From contig JAVIAB010000101.1 of assembly GCA_032433765.1 (NCBI GenBank), positions 65,478,640 to 65,542,639 on the forward strand: DNA of 64,000 nucleotides, given 5' to 3'. Of this stretch, positions 45,476-56,871 are shown in pieces (the stretch's first letter is position 1; each line of letters starts with the position of its first letter). The stretch is from Megaustenia siamemsis. Taxonomy: Eukaryota; Mollusca; Gastropoda; Stylommatophora; Ariophantidae. The notes beneath the pieces are model-generated. The model searched no databases and had not been told where the DNA came from. It saw nothing but the letters and a program-made list of their open reading frames with translations. A program made the position numbers and the translations under genes.

Positions 45476-45714
45476 AAAAATGAAGAAGTAAACAAAGAAG
45501 AAATCTCCGACTGTTTTTAATATTTTCTTAAGTTAGACTCATCATCACGTCATTCCGGACACATTCGATGGACTCTATTTTGTGGTAGCCAAGTAACTCG
45601 AGATGATCATTTCTAGAAGTCAAGTAAACTGTATCCTACTTTTCTAATTTACATGTAATCTTTATGCCACGTTTATCACGTTCATAATAATCAATTAACA
45701 AACTACCATTCTAA

Positions 45715-46320
45715 AATAATAACAAAGTTATCAGCGACTGGAACATACTATAACCAGTGATGGAAAATGTACAACTGAAATAAACAAAAGAATAGGAATG
45801 GCAAAAAGTAATTTTAATGTCATGAAGAACATACTAACATCAAAACAAATAACACCAGGGCTAAAACTAAGAATAGCAAAATGTTATGTCTTCTCAACAT
45901 TCCTATATGGTGCAGAAAGATGGACATTAGACAAGAAAACAGAACAGATATTAAAGCCTTTGAGATGTGGATATATAGAAGAATAGGTAGAATTGGATGG
46001 AAGGAAAAGAAAACAAATTACGAAGTCTTAAAACAACTAAAAATGAAAAGAGAACTACTAAACACAATTCAAAATAGACAAGTGCAATTTTTAGGACATG
46101 TTAAAAGACACAACAGCCTACTAAAAGTAATCTTGGAGGGGAAAATGCAAGGTAAAATAGGCAGAGATAGACCAAGACTAACATGGACGGGTAACATCAA
46201 AAGATGGATAAGTCAACCTATGACAATCTGCACCATCAAAGCATGAGACTGAGTGGAATGGCGCTCCATGGTAGCAAACCGTCCATGCGGAGGCTGATTG
46301 CGTTCATGATTGATGATGAT
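45715..46320 (+). pseudogene. LINE-D C-terminal region and 3' end
   Basis: Two overlapping frames: MAKSNFNVMKNILTSKQITP (45798 on), then FEMWIYRRIGRIGWKEKKTN, KRELLNTIQNRQVQFLGHVK and KIGRDRPRLTWTGNIKRW (45881-46246). One frame shift near 45910. The tail is TGATTGATGATGATG. 5'-truncated. Confidence 0.85.
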
Positions 46321-46374
46321 GTTCAGCGACTCCGTTTAAAAAAAAACCGTAAATAACCTGCTACTTCATATTGA

Positions 46375-46476
46375 AATTTCCAAATAAGACCGTTTTTATA
46401 GTAGCAGCCCAGCAAACTCTCACTCAATTTCCAAATAAGACCGTTTTTATAGTAGCAGCCCAGCAAACTCTCACTC
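46375..46476. repeat. 51-bp perfect tandem duplication
   Basis: AATTTCCAAATAAGACCGTT and following is repeated at 46375 and 46426 with no visible difference, and a third copy starts at 46477 and breaks off after a few bases. Perfect identity implies a recent slippage event. Confidence 0.9.
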
Positions 46477-46596
46477 AATTTCGAAATATCCAAGTTGCTT
46501 GAGAACCGCATTTATAACAATCGATCCACATGCAAGCTTGTTTTGATGATTCATGGAATCTGCCACTTCTTTTTATAACGAATAACTCGCAGCTCA

Positions 46597-46755
46597 AGTT
46601 CATCATCATCATCGAGTGCCTTCTCCGCAACGATGGTTGGCTACCATGGAGCGCCATTATACTCTGTCTCTTGTTTTGATGGTGCAGGTTGTCATAGGGT
46701 GATTTGTCCATCTTTTGATGTTACTCGTCCATGTTAGTCTTGGTCTGCCTCAAGT
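46597..46755 (-). mobile_element. LINE-D 3' end
   Basis: CATCATCATCATCGAGTGCC, TGGCTACCATGGAGCGCC and the complement of AACATCAAAAGATGGACAAA mark the LINE-D 3' 160 bp. Confidence 0.8.
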
Positions 46756-47528
46756 TATAGCAAAAAAAATGGCGTTTTAATTTAATAAAAAAAAGTTTCT
46801 TGAAAATTGTTGTTGGGAAATTTCATATTAAAAATATATAATTAATAACAACATCCATGGCAATTTTTTTTTTGGTGGTCGCAACCCATAAGTTGAGGAT
46901 CATGGAACGGGGTTTTCAAGGGGAATTCCCGAACCAATTACTCATATTTTGCCACGTCTTTGGGGAATGCGGATACGAATTTGTTCAGTCACAGAAGCAA
47001 CCCAGTGTAAGTCAGTTACCGCATAAGCGCAATTAACAAATAAGTTCACAGCCAATTTAAAATCATATGTGATATCCATTTTCATATATAGTTTAATGTT
47101 AGTTAAATGTCATTTATGTGTGTTTCTGTTGTTCCGGCCATTCAAAATGCAAATTCTGTGACACACCGTGTCGGGTGTCGTAGTAGAGTTACAATGTCGC
47201 CCTACTAGGCTTCAGCATTTGGGCATGACAGTACCAAAAACTTTCGTTACTGTTAGTGGCTTTCCCAAATTCAGTAAGCCACCTACCCATTAATTTTTAG
47301 GCTGGGTCAAAAAAGAGGGAAATGTTTTGTTTGAAGCCGTGCTCGCTTATCAACCATTATTATTTTGTTGCTGTATACTTCACTTTCTTTTTGGTAGAAT
47401 TCATGTGATGAAAGTGAAACATTACTTCTTTTTTTTTTTTTTAGTTGAAAATGATTGTTACACTTTTGTTTGCTTACATGTATTATTGAATCATTGTCAT
47501 GTAAATACTTTATTATTTTTATTTTCAG
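46756..47528. other. No gene seen
   Basis: AT-rich with T-runs at 46866 and 47430. A diverged repeat may lie near 46920-46990. No confident call. Confidence 0.4.
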
Positions 47529-47564
47529 AAGCAAGCACAACAGGAAACTGATTTCAATCTAACA
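47529..47564 (+). CDS. Candidate tiny exon, weak
   Basis: A strong acceptor (TTTTATTTTCAG ending 47528) and a strong donor (GTAAGT at 47565) lie 36 bases apart. In the phase left by the candidate at 43501 it would read EASTTGN and stop at 47549-47551. Only the splice-like signals support it. Confidence 0.2.
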
Positions 47565-47981
47565 GTAAGTTGAGTAAGCAATACAAAACTATTTTACTTC
47601 ATCAAATTGTGTTTTAGCGAGCACATTTGTTAACTTGTTTTGGCAATTGAAACACAATTTCGGTTTTCTAAAAGACTTCGTTAGTCTAATCTTCAATGTT
47701 GCCGGCTATGTTTTGGCAATACAAATTATTATTCTTGTGCGTCATTGAACTACTCAAATATCTGTACACACAGCTAGAATGTGCATTCCAATATCATATT
47801 TAACTTTTTGAGATATATCATAATCTGCTGTCTCTTTTTGTTCTGTGTTATTTTTAAAACCAGTTTGATCATATTTCCAAGAAACACAAACGGGATGTGG
47901 AAATGGCAAAATGGGATGGATGGTTATTTGTAATATTCTTCTTAAAGGAAAAAAAAGTTAAGCGATTTAAAATACAACCAT

Positions 47982-48035
47982 AATTCTATCTATTGTCCTT
48001 TTCGAGCCGAAGACGGTACATAGGGCAGAATTACA
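47982..48035 (-). mobile_element. LINE-F 3' end fragment
   Basis: TTCTATCTATTGTCCTTTTC and CGAGCCGAAGACGGTACATA are the complement of the GGGCCGGTTACGGCTCGAAAG / ATAG tail of LINE-F at 32600-32655. Only about 50 bp remain. Confidence 0.65.
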
Positions 48036-48157
48036 GTCTCAAAAACAGAAACATTGAGTGTCAAAATGGCACATATTGCAGAGATCACTGCTTCTAAAAT
48101 CTATGGTTCTGTTTCCATTAACAATGCATTTTACAATTACATTAATTACATAAACAT

Positions 48158-48247
48158 CAAAAATCATGTGCTGAAGGTCTGTAAAATATAGGGTCACTAA
48201 CACCATATTTCCCTATACGCCACTTGGCGTGACGGGGGGTACTTTAC
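48158..48247 (+). mobile_element. SINE copy, strongly 5'-truncated, with target duplication
   Basis: Only the last 90 bases of the SINE (AAAAATCATGTGCTGAAGGT to GGGGGTACTTTAC), flanked by the 12-bp duplication TTACATAAACAT at 48146-48157 and 48248-48259. It shows that truncated SINE copies insert by target-primed reverse transcription. Confidence 0.92.
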
Positions 48248-48259
48248 TTACATAAACAT

Positions 48260-49865
48260 ATTAAGTTTATCAATATTCTTCAGTGAATCAAAAGTTGATG
48301 CAAAATAAAATTGTCGTTTGAACTAAATGTTGCCATGGTCATTCAATGGACGCATGGAAGTAATGTTCAACAATACTATTTCAGAATAAGAAAGTATATT
48401 CAACATATTTTTGTCTTTGAAAACCTTGTTATAAATTGTCCAATAATTCATGGCACAATTTGGTACTTCAACTAACACATTCCTCTGCCTCATCATTTTA
48501 ACTCATATTCTCTGTAACAGTAAAGAAGTATTATCTCAACAAATTCTAATCTTGAATCTTCAGATGGTTGTCCTCCATTTCTGGAAACAAAAATATGTAC
48601 CCATCTATCAGAAAGTTTCTTCATATTCAACAGATTCACAGTTACAGGTCTTGTGAGAGTAATGAGTTTCTCAATGAGGATGTTTTGTTATTGTTTCAAT
48701 TCAGGTAATTTTCTGAACTGATAATTAATAACACTGTATTTATTGTTTCTTATTTGGTTTGTGCTGAAGATAATTGTGATTCAGAAGTGTTCTTTATCAG
48801 CCCAACAAGCAGTTGTTTGTACGAAATGTTTGCTTGTGAAAAATAAAGATCTAATCTCTGTCAAAGCAAAACATTGTCAGCATCTTAACAACATTCATTT
48901 CCTAAAAATGAACTAGAAAGTTGCGAAAAAATAGAAAAATAAAACAAATTACAAAGAAGGTTTTAACCTATAATACATTTGTTTATTATCTCACCATTTA
49001 CCGATTTTATGGAGTGACACATCTCTTTTTCTCTATATCTTTCACGCACACACAATCTTCCTGTCTTACTTTCATTTAATGTTAGTGTATTATAATGCAT
49101 GTAAGAAAGACAAAACGGGTTAATTTTTTAATAATAAAATATGATGAGAACAAGGATAATAAACCTTGAAAACTAATTTTGCATTAGTGGTTGGATCAGT
49201 CCATGATAGGGTAATATTTATGTGCCTTTCTTTAGTGATAAAAGTGACTGTATTGTTTCGTAGTAGAATGATGTATTCAGAAATTTATGTTTACACATGG
49301 ATCATGGGGTGGCAATATGCAGTTATAGGCTTGTAAAGTTGCTCTGAATTGTTTCTACTTTTATTTTTAACAATCTTTGATTGAATGACATCTGTCATCA
49401 TTGAGCTTGATGTAGGCAAAACTTGTTTGCTTTTTACTAGCTAAAAAGTCATGATAAATGCTTATTACAGCTTCAGTTTTTTGTTGGTTAAAAATAATTT
49501 TGAATCAATTGTACACAGCTCCCTTTGCCACACAATATTCTTTTCTTTCAGTTTATCGGATTCTTGCGCCCCCCCCCCACCCCCCGGTGATCACAAAAGT
49601 TATAGTACTTCAATTGACCGAGACTTAGCCTCGAACTCCCAACTGTTCTTCTTGGTAAATAACCTCTGTCAGAAAAGTCAAACTGAGACAATGATCACTG
49701 TGTAAATTGTACCGACAGGGTATACTGATAAAATAGACCTAATATTGCAATCTCTATGCAGGACAAGTTCAAAGTTCCACCACTGAACTAGACAAATTCC
49801 GTCATACATTGCAGAACATTACTCCACCATCTTGAGCACAAGACTTGAGCTTACGGTCGTATGTA
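48260..49865. other. No gene seen
   Basis: Long AT-rich stretch. C-runs at 49569-49585. No recognisable coding sequence or repeat from the families in this window. Confidence 0.5.
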
Positions 49866-50770
49866 ACCGTCATAAACCCTGCTCTGTCTCTTGTTTTGAT
49901 GGTACAGGTTGTCATAGGCTGATTTGTCCATCTTTTGATGTTACTCATCCATGTTAGTCTTGGTCTGCCTCTGCCTCTTTTACCTTATATTTTCCCCTCC
50001 AGGATTACTTTTAGTAAGCTGTTGTGCCTTTTAACATGGACCAAAAATCGCATTTGTTTTGTTTGAATTGTGTTTAGTAGTTCTCTTTTCATTTTTAGTT
50101 GTTTTAAGACTTCGTCGTTTGTTTTCTTTTCCTTCCATCCAATTCTACCTATTCTTCTACATATCCACATTTCAAAGGCTTCAATTCTCTGTTCTGTTTT
50201 CTTGTCTAATGTTCATGTTTCTGCACCATATAGGAATAGTGAGAAGATGTAACATTTTGATATTCTTTGTTTTAGCCCTGGTGTTATTTGTTTAGATGTT
50301 AGTATGTTCTTCATGGCATTAAAATTACTTTTTGCCATTCAAATTCTTTTGTTTATTTCAGTTGTTCATTTTCCATCGCTGGTTATAGTATGTCCAAGGT
50401 AACTGTAGTTCTGGTAGTTCTGAACTGTCTCCAGGCCTATTCCTTCAATTGTGATATCCATTTGTGGGTTTTGAGTATTTCCTTTGTTTATGATCATGGT
50501 TTTAGTCTTTTTGATATTCATATCTAGTCCATATTTTTTGCTTATCATGTGTATCTATAACTTCCGGAATCTGTCTTTTATCATTATATAATCTATTTGA
50601 TTCCTCTTTCCATCTCCAGGGCTTTTCCATGTGTATAATTTCCTTTTCTCTTGCTCAAAGTAGGTGTTACATATTATTAGCCTGTTTTCTTTACAAAATT
50701 GAAATAATCTTTCTCCTCTGTCATTTCTTTTACCTAACCCATGATTTCCTATAATGATCTTATATATAAG
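49866..50770 (-). pseudogene. LINE-D copy with endonuclease fused to RT by an internal deletion
   Basis: On the minus strand: an endonuclease tail (GKRNDRGERLFQFC, then NQIDYIMIKDRF; 50770-50560) is joined directly to the late RT (MISKKYGLDMNIKKTKTMII, YLGHTITSDGK; 50548-50366) and then to the C-terminal part (FEMWICRRIGRIGWKEKKTN, 50170-49985) and the 3' end. The RT palm is missing. It lies head to head with the next LINE-D copy. Confidence 0.75.
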
Positions 50771-51235
50771 AAGCTAAGAATAGCGAAATGTTACATCTTC
50801 TCACTATTCCTGTGTGGTGCAGAAACATGGATATTAAACAAGAAAACAGAACAGAAAATTGAAGCCTTTGAAATGTGAATATATAGAAGAATAGGTAGAA
50901 TTGGATGGAAAGAAATGAAAACAAACGATGAAGTTTTAAAACAACTAAAAATAAACAGAGAACTACGAAATACAATTAAGACAACTTGAGACAAGAGAAA
51001 TGACATTTTTAGGGCACGTTAAAAGACACAACAGCCTACTAAAAGTAATATTGGAAGGGAAAATACAAGGTAAAAGAGGCAGAGGCAGACCAAGACTAAC
51101 ATGGACGTGTAACATCAAAAGATGGACAAGTCAATCTATGACAACCTGCACCATCAAAGCATGAAATAGAGTGGAATGACGATCCATGGTAGCCAATCTT
51201 CGTTGCGGAGACGGCACTCGATAATGATGATGATT
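50771..51235 (+). pseudogene. LINE-D C-terminal region and 3' end
   Basis: Inverted partner of 49866-50330; about 88% alike by eye. Codons of the FEMWIYRRIGRIGWKE region are present with stops. The tail GATAATGATGATGATT is where the next LINE-A copy inserted. Confidence 0.8.
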
Positions 51236-51243
51236 CACCAATC

Positions 51244-51785
51244 GAAACCAACGGAAGATGTACAAAATAGGTGAGATGCAGAATGGCTCAGGCAAAAGCA
51301 GCTTTCCAAAAAATGAGGAAGATACTATGCAATCCATTTTTGACAACAGAAACAAGAAAAAGAGTTCTTAAATGTTATGTAGAGCCAGTTTTAACTTATG
51401 GATGTGAATCATGGACAATAGGAAAACAGACAAGAAAATCACTGGAGTCTGTAGAAATGTGGTTTTACAGAAAAATGTTGAGAATACCATGGACTGCTAA
51501 GAAGAGTAATGTAAATGTTCTGAAAGAGGTCAAAGCAAAAAGAGAGCTAATTTCCACTATTAAGAAGAAACAATCATCTTTTTTGGCCATGTAATGAGAA
51601 GAGAACAACTGGAATATATTGTAACAACTGGAAAAACTGAGGGACGAAGAGATAGAGGGAAGCAAATAGAGCTTAAGAGAATGGCTTGGCAGAAGGTCAA
51701 CAACAGAATTGATAAATAACTATCGAAATATAAAGTTGTGGAGAGACATGTTCACCTATGCCTGTAGGCCCGGTACTTGATGATG
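51244..51785 (+). mobile_element. LINE-A 3' fragment with target duplication in a LINE-D tail
   Basis: Flanked by ATTCACCAATC (51233-51243) and ATTCACTAATC (51786-51796), one mismatch. Encodes AQAKAAFQKMRKILCNPFLT, VEMWFYRKMLRIPWTAKKSN, and later codons broken by a shift near 51590. Tail TGATGATG. Confidence 0.88.
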
Positions 51786-51796
51786 ATTCACTAATC

Positions 51797-52398
51797 AAAA
51801 TCATTGTATAATATTTTCTTTATTATATTACTATTCGGACAATTATATAGGATTTTGTTTTGTAAATAATGACTTGTGAATTATGTTGATATGTCCATTC
51901 TGAGCAAGTTTTGACTATTTCAATTTGTATGCATAATTAATTAGGTTATTAAACAAAAAAAAAAAAAAAAAAATATTACCCCCAAATAAAAAAAAAATAT
52001 GTGTGAACAGACTCAAATGACAAAAGTGAATGTTACATTTCATTTGTCGATAAATAATGACGTTATTTCTATGTAACTATTTTTTAATGTCAAAATTGTA
52101 CCAAAATCACATTTTTTTTCTACTTAGATAGCCAGGGTGACATTAAGTGGCTAATTACAAATTAAAATTCAAGCTCAGAATTTAACACGATAACCGAACT
52201 AAATTTTTTCGCTTCGGACAGATGCTTTTGAAATGCAGTTATAATGACTAACTACAGTTAAAATCTAGTAGTCGCTGCCGAAAAAGTTTTGCTTAATTTT
52301 ATACTGACCATATAACTAATTTTTACTATTATCTCCATGATGTTTTTATTGATACAACAGTTACTACTGTATTGTTTTTCTTGAAAAAAAAACCCATT
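51797..52398. other. No gene seen
   Basis: AT-rich with an A17 run at 51955 and A8-A9 runs nearby. Nothing recognised. Confidence 0.4.
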
Positions 52399-52412
52399 AC
52401 TTATGTGATCTT

Positions 52413-52689
52413 AAAAGACAAAAAGTAAAGTACCCCCGTCACGTCAAGTGGCGTATAGGGAATATGGTGTTAGTGACCTTAAAGTTTACAGACCTTCGGC
52501 ACATGATTTTTTGGGGTAATGTGGTCGGTATTACGACCGTGCCGCTTTACTTTCCCAGAAAAAAATCCGGTACCCATTAAAGGCTGGGTGAACCGGTGGC
52601 CGTCGGTTGGGATCGAACCCTACCCTTTGTCCTTTGTAGTCCAGTTCACTAACCACTGAGCTATCGCGACTCCTAAAGTACACACAAGT
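52413..52689 (-). mobile_element. tRNA-headed SINE, full-length, with target duplication
   Basis: Flanked by ACTTATGTGATCTT at 52399-52412 and 52690-52703. On the minus strand it has the A box (TAGCTCAGTGGTTAG, near 52665-52651) and B box (GGTTCGATCCC). About 16 bases precede the usual 5' end inside the duplication, so this copy started slightly upstream. Confidence 0.93.
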
Positions 52690-52715
52690 ACTTATGTGAT
52701 CTTGTCACATATTTA

Positions 52716-52718
<3 letters not shown>

Positions 52719-52746
<28 letters not shown>

Positions 52747-52747
52747 A
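52719..52747. repeat. TC dinucleotide microsatellite
   Basis: An uninterrupted run of about 14 TC units. Confidence 0.9.
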
Positions 52748-53297
52748 CTTTCAATCCACAATATTTTAGCTATGATTGTCACCGTAAATAGAAATATAAT
52801 ATTTTGACATTGTAATTAACACATGTAATTGAATGCTGACCATTTCTAATCTGTTGACAGATGTGTGTGACTCACCTCAACAACCGGAAGGAATTTCAAT
52901 CGTCTTATTGTTCGGATGATTATTTTAAAAAATCAATAAATAAAAATGAAAAAAAAGTGTTTTTGCACTCAACGACTGTTATTTTAATAGATCGAAGGTA
53001 ATGAACACGTTCAATAAAGATAGAACCCTTCACAAGATGCATTAAAAATACATTATGTTGACAAATGAAACCATGCTGGAATTGTGAACGATATAAATGT
53101 GGGAAATAGAGGTGGAATAATTCAATACAGCAAATATTTTTCTCTGCTTATGTGGAGGGACTATGTACAATCAACAAATTAGTAAAAAGAAACACACTTT
53201 GTATATATGAGCAATGACCAGCAGGTCAATGACAAATTTGCTAACAAAGTTTATCTAAAGATTATATATCAGCACAACTCTGATTAAACAACTCAAC
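52748..53297 (+). other. 5' flank of the intronless ankyrin gene
   Basis: AT-rich, no recognised repeat. GTATATATGAG at about 53200 could be a weak TATA-like site; this is not supported further. Confidence 0.3.
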
Positions 53298-55142
53298 ATG
53301 TCTAACTTGACAAGACAACACCCACTAGAGAGAAAAGAAAAAGATGAAGATCTTGTTGTGAAATTGTTGTTATTTGTATCTGATTATGGTTTCAAGATTG
53401 TACATGCTCATAAAAAATATATTCCCAATCACAAGAGAATCAAAATGACTAAATCAAATCAAGGTGATTCTCAGAATAAATCATCACTTTATCATTCCAA
53501 GGTTGGTCGCAACAGAGATGTTGATATTCTACCCATTGCTGCCGTTTATGTCAACAAGAGAATCAAATTCTTAAAAACGCCACTACACATAAGCGCTGAA
53601 GTTGGGGATGAGAAGTTTGTAGACATTTTTCTTAACGCTGGTGCTAATGTTGATGTCAGAGATAATCTTAATCGAACTCCATTACATTTAAGTGCTATTG
53701 GTGGGCATACAGACATTGTTTAAACTCTTCTTAAAGCTGGAGCGGATGTTGATGCTGAGAACAATTTTATGGAAACTCCACTGCATTTAAGTGCTTTTAA
53801 GGGACATAATCAAATTGTTGAAATACTTCTTAAAGCTGGAGCTAATCTTCATTATATAAACAATGATAAGCAAACTCCTTTACATTCAAGCGCTAGAGGT
53901 GGAAAGAAAGATATTGTTGAAACCCTTCTAAAAGCTGGAGCTAATGTTGATGCTGAAGACTATTTAAAGCGCCCTGCTCTGCTTTTGAGTATGTTATACG
54001 GTTATAGTGACATTGCAGAAATTCTTCTTAATGCCGGAGCTAATCATCATTGCGAAGACGATCGCAAGCAAACTCCATCACATTTGGCTGCAATGTCTGG
54101 TTGTAAGGAAATTCTTGAAATTCTTCTTAAAAAGGGAGCTGACGTTGATGCTGTGGACAAATATAAACAAACTCCTCTACATTTAAGCGCTGAATTAGCG
54201 GGAAGCGAATATTGGGAACATTTTTGTAAACCTTTACATAATATAGACGTTCACAATCATGATAAGAGAATTTCAGTTCATATGAATAATAAATATGGTT
54301 ATGAAGAAATTGTTGAAATTCTTCTCAAAGCTGGAGCTAATGTTGATGCTGAAGACAGAAATAAACACACTCCACTGCATTTGTATTCTAGATATGGCTG
54401 TAAAGAAGTTGTTGAAATACTGATACAAGCTGGGGCGAATGTTTATTCTGTAAACAACTGTGGGCAAACTCCACTACACCTCAGTGCTGAAAAGGGACAT
54501 AAAGAAACAGCAGAAGTTCTTCTCATAGCTGGGTCTAATGTTAATGTTGAAGACAATTTTAGGAGAACTCCATTACATTTGAGCGCCGAACAGCATTCGG
54601 AAACTTCTGAGTTTCTTCTCAAAGCTGGAGCTAATGTTGATGCAGAAGACATATATAAACAAACTCCACTACATATGAGTGCTCGGACTGGTCATAAAGA
54701 AATTGTTCAAATTCTTCTCAAAGCTGGAGCTAATGTTGATCCTGAAGATGTAGACAAACGAACCCCATTACACTTGAGTGCTAGAAACGGTTACAAGGAA
54801 GTTGTTGAAATTCTTATTAAGGCTGATGCACAACTTGATGTTGGAGATAGTGAAAACAAAACACCTTTACATTTATCGGTTAATTATAAGCGCAACGAGG
54901 TAGCTGAACTTCTTATCCATGCTGGTGCATCAACTGATAAAACAGACACCGCGGGACGCAGTGTTTTGGACTATATGACTCATTATCAAAGAGTCAGACT
55001 TGGATTGGAGCCCATGAGTACATTTCGCAGAATACGTCTTTGGATGTTTTCTAGACCAGACAAATTCAGATGTTTCTGGAAGTCAATGTTCACTAGAAAA
55101 TGTAGACATCAATATCATAACGGCCGCAGGCGCTTGTTTTGA
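53298..55142 (+). pseudogene. Intronless ankyrin-repeat gene with one in-frame stop
   Basis: ATG at 53298 (MSNLTRQHPLERKEKDEDLV). The frame is single from 53298 to 55142 apart from TAA at 53721-53723, where neighbouring repeats have a Glu codon (DIVETLLKAGA pattern). It has an N-terminal domain of about 95 residues (LVVKLLLFVSDYGFKIVHAH) related to the palindrome genes, about 16 ankyrin repeats, and a C-terminal basic region with RRIRLWMFSRPDKF, which parallels KLRNWIFTKINSF in the other copies. The shared N- and C-terminal motifs show that the three genes are one family. It could be a pseudogene, a sequencing error at one base, or translate from an internal ATG at 53769. Confidence 0.88.
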
Positions 55143-55394
55143 CACGTTTGTCATGGAGATCAAGAGCAACTGTTCAAATCACGGCCTCTTTTTTATTTTT
55201 AGAAAGTAGAAATCACATTCGTGGATAGTCTGGAGCTTTTGTATTAACATTTTACTGTCAACATTATTTTGTTTAATTTTTAAGAATTATCGTAATTTCA
55301 TTTGAGAAATAGCTCATGACATGAACTTGAAACTGTCTATCCGTGTATTATTGTGTTACAAAAAACTCCCAAAACAAGTCCTCAAATGGATACA
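55143..55394. other. 3' flank of the ankyrin gene, nothing else seen
   Basis: No AATAAA signal is seen close to the stop codon; no repeat recognised. Confidence 0.4.
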
Positions 55395-55575
55395 GTAAGC
55401 AACAGAAAATTACGCCGATTTAGAGAAACATTTAAAAAGAACACTAATAAGAGAGGCAAGAACGTTGGGCATCAACTCATTTTTCGAGACTTATAGGCTC
55501 GTCCAGAACAGAGACAATAGACACTCAAAGGGGGTCATGTGCGAAGCCTAATGCTGAAAGGATAACAGCAACAAT
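55395..55575 (+). mobile_element. LINE-F-like C-terminal fragment
   Basis: Broken codons RFRETFKKN..NKRGKN and a PEQRQ stretch match the RPRETLRRTLMREARAAGIG / QNRDRWRDL end of LINE-F at 32430-32545. Confidence 0.6.
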
Positions 55576-55611
55576 GTGTTAAGAATGAATATGTGTTTTA
55601 TTTTATTTGTC

Positions 55612-55860
55612 ATATATTGAGTTATTTGCGGGTCATCATCGTTGCACTTCGAACATGCCCATAGGTGCTCAAATCCCCTCCTCAGTAGGTCCCCCAGTGT
55701 CCAACGACTGACTACTCCAGTTCTGTGCTGGTTGATAAGTCTTTATACAAACCCACTAAGTTTCTCGTTTCTGGCTGTGCCCATCTTAACTCTTTCATCC
55801 GAATAAGCGACGTGAACTCATGGTTGTGGAAGTCCAGTGCCCTTCCTGTCATATATTATG
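55612..55860 (+). mobile_element. Repeat X copy
   Basis: TATTGAGTTATTTGCGGGTC, CCATAGGTGCTCAAATCCCC, ACTACTCCAGTTCTGTGCTG and the GTGAACTCATGGTTGTGG region, in the same order as at 35105. Confidence 0.75.
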
Positions 55861-55994
55861 TGCTGGCATCGCCTCGAAACGACCATAGAAAATCGTTATC
55901 CTTAGTTAAATTTGATACAATAAATAAGTGGAAACGTTGTTGAACAGGTTCACACGTAGTGAACACTTTATTTTGATATTTTACTCTCGGATCA

Positions 55995-56045
55995 TCCGGA
56001 ACAATGAACGGGGAGGGGGGGGGGGAAGGGGGGGAGGGGGAGAAA
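55995..56045. repeat. G-rich low-complexity tract
   Basis: Runs of 9-11 G broken by single A residues, about 45 bases long. The spacing of G-runs would allow a G-quadruplex; this is inferred from sequence only. Confidence 0.85.
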
Positions 56046-56519
56046 GGATGGGTTAACAATTTAAATTAAAAAAAAAGAAAGGTTATATTTTAGAATGTAA
56101 GGAAATTGTTTGTGTTTATTAGAATTTTAAACTAATATCGTCTAAGCTGTCGTTGTATGTCGTTGTTGAGAATTAATAATATGTGTGTATTTATTTTTAT
56201 ATGTTTGAAAACAAACTGTAACCAATCATGTGTGAGCAGCTCTTATTACATAACTTTCATTACAACAGATTGTACGAGATTTTTCCTTAAGAAAGTCGGC
56301 TTCTATGTTTTACAAGATAGGAATTATAATTACGAATCTGTGAAAAGTTCTTAATTAAGAAGTTATAACCAAAAGTGTGTGCGAAAGAAGTTTTAATTAA
56401 TTATGTACTTTTTGGATGTTATATATTGTTCAACGTGGTCCAATCTGCGACCCGCAGACCAATTGTGGTCTGTGAGACCCATTTTGGTGGCCCGCTGATT
56501 TTTATCGACTTCTTCTTCT
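56046..56519. other. No gene seen
   Basis: AT-rich, nothing recognised. Confidence 0.4.
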
Positions 56520-56524
56520 TTCCT

Positions 56525-56800
56525 TTCTCATTTGCCTTTCAGCGTCGAGGGGAGATATAATTTGCGTCTTTTGCTCTCCTGTTCGCATCTGCTGCTGTTG
56601 TGTTTCCTAGTGTTTCCAATATTCCGTCGGTCCATATTTTTTGGGGTCGGCCTTTGAGTCTGGTATTCTCGCAACGTTTATTGAAGGCTCGTTGTGCTGT
56701 GCTTTTATTTGTTTGCCTTGTCACAGGACCAAACCATTTTATCTGTTGTTTCTTTATGTATTCCATGGCGAGGTATATTCGTAGCCTTTTTGTCTCATTT
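56525..56800 (-). mobile_element. LINE-B 3' fragment
   Basis: Open minus frame (56766-56539): MEYIKKQQIKWFGPVTRQTN, KRCENTRLKGRPQKIWTDGI, TLGNTTAADANRRAKDANYI. The best preserved LINE-B C-terminus in the window. Confidence 0.85.
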
Positions 56801-56871
56801 CTTCATTTCTGATCTTATCTAAATATGAGATTAAGAAGTTTTGTTTATTGCCAGCAAGATATTGACACCAT

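Noticed and set aside
53298..55142. Bacterial symbiont or horizontally acquired ankyrin gene because it lacks introns
   Set aside because: Base composition and codon use look like the neighbours, and its relatives in the palindrome show eukaryotic splice sites; a retrocopy or intronless family member is simpler.
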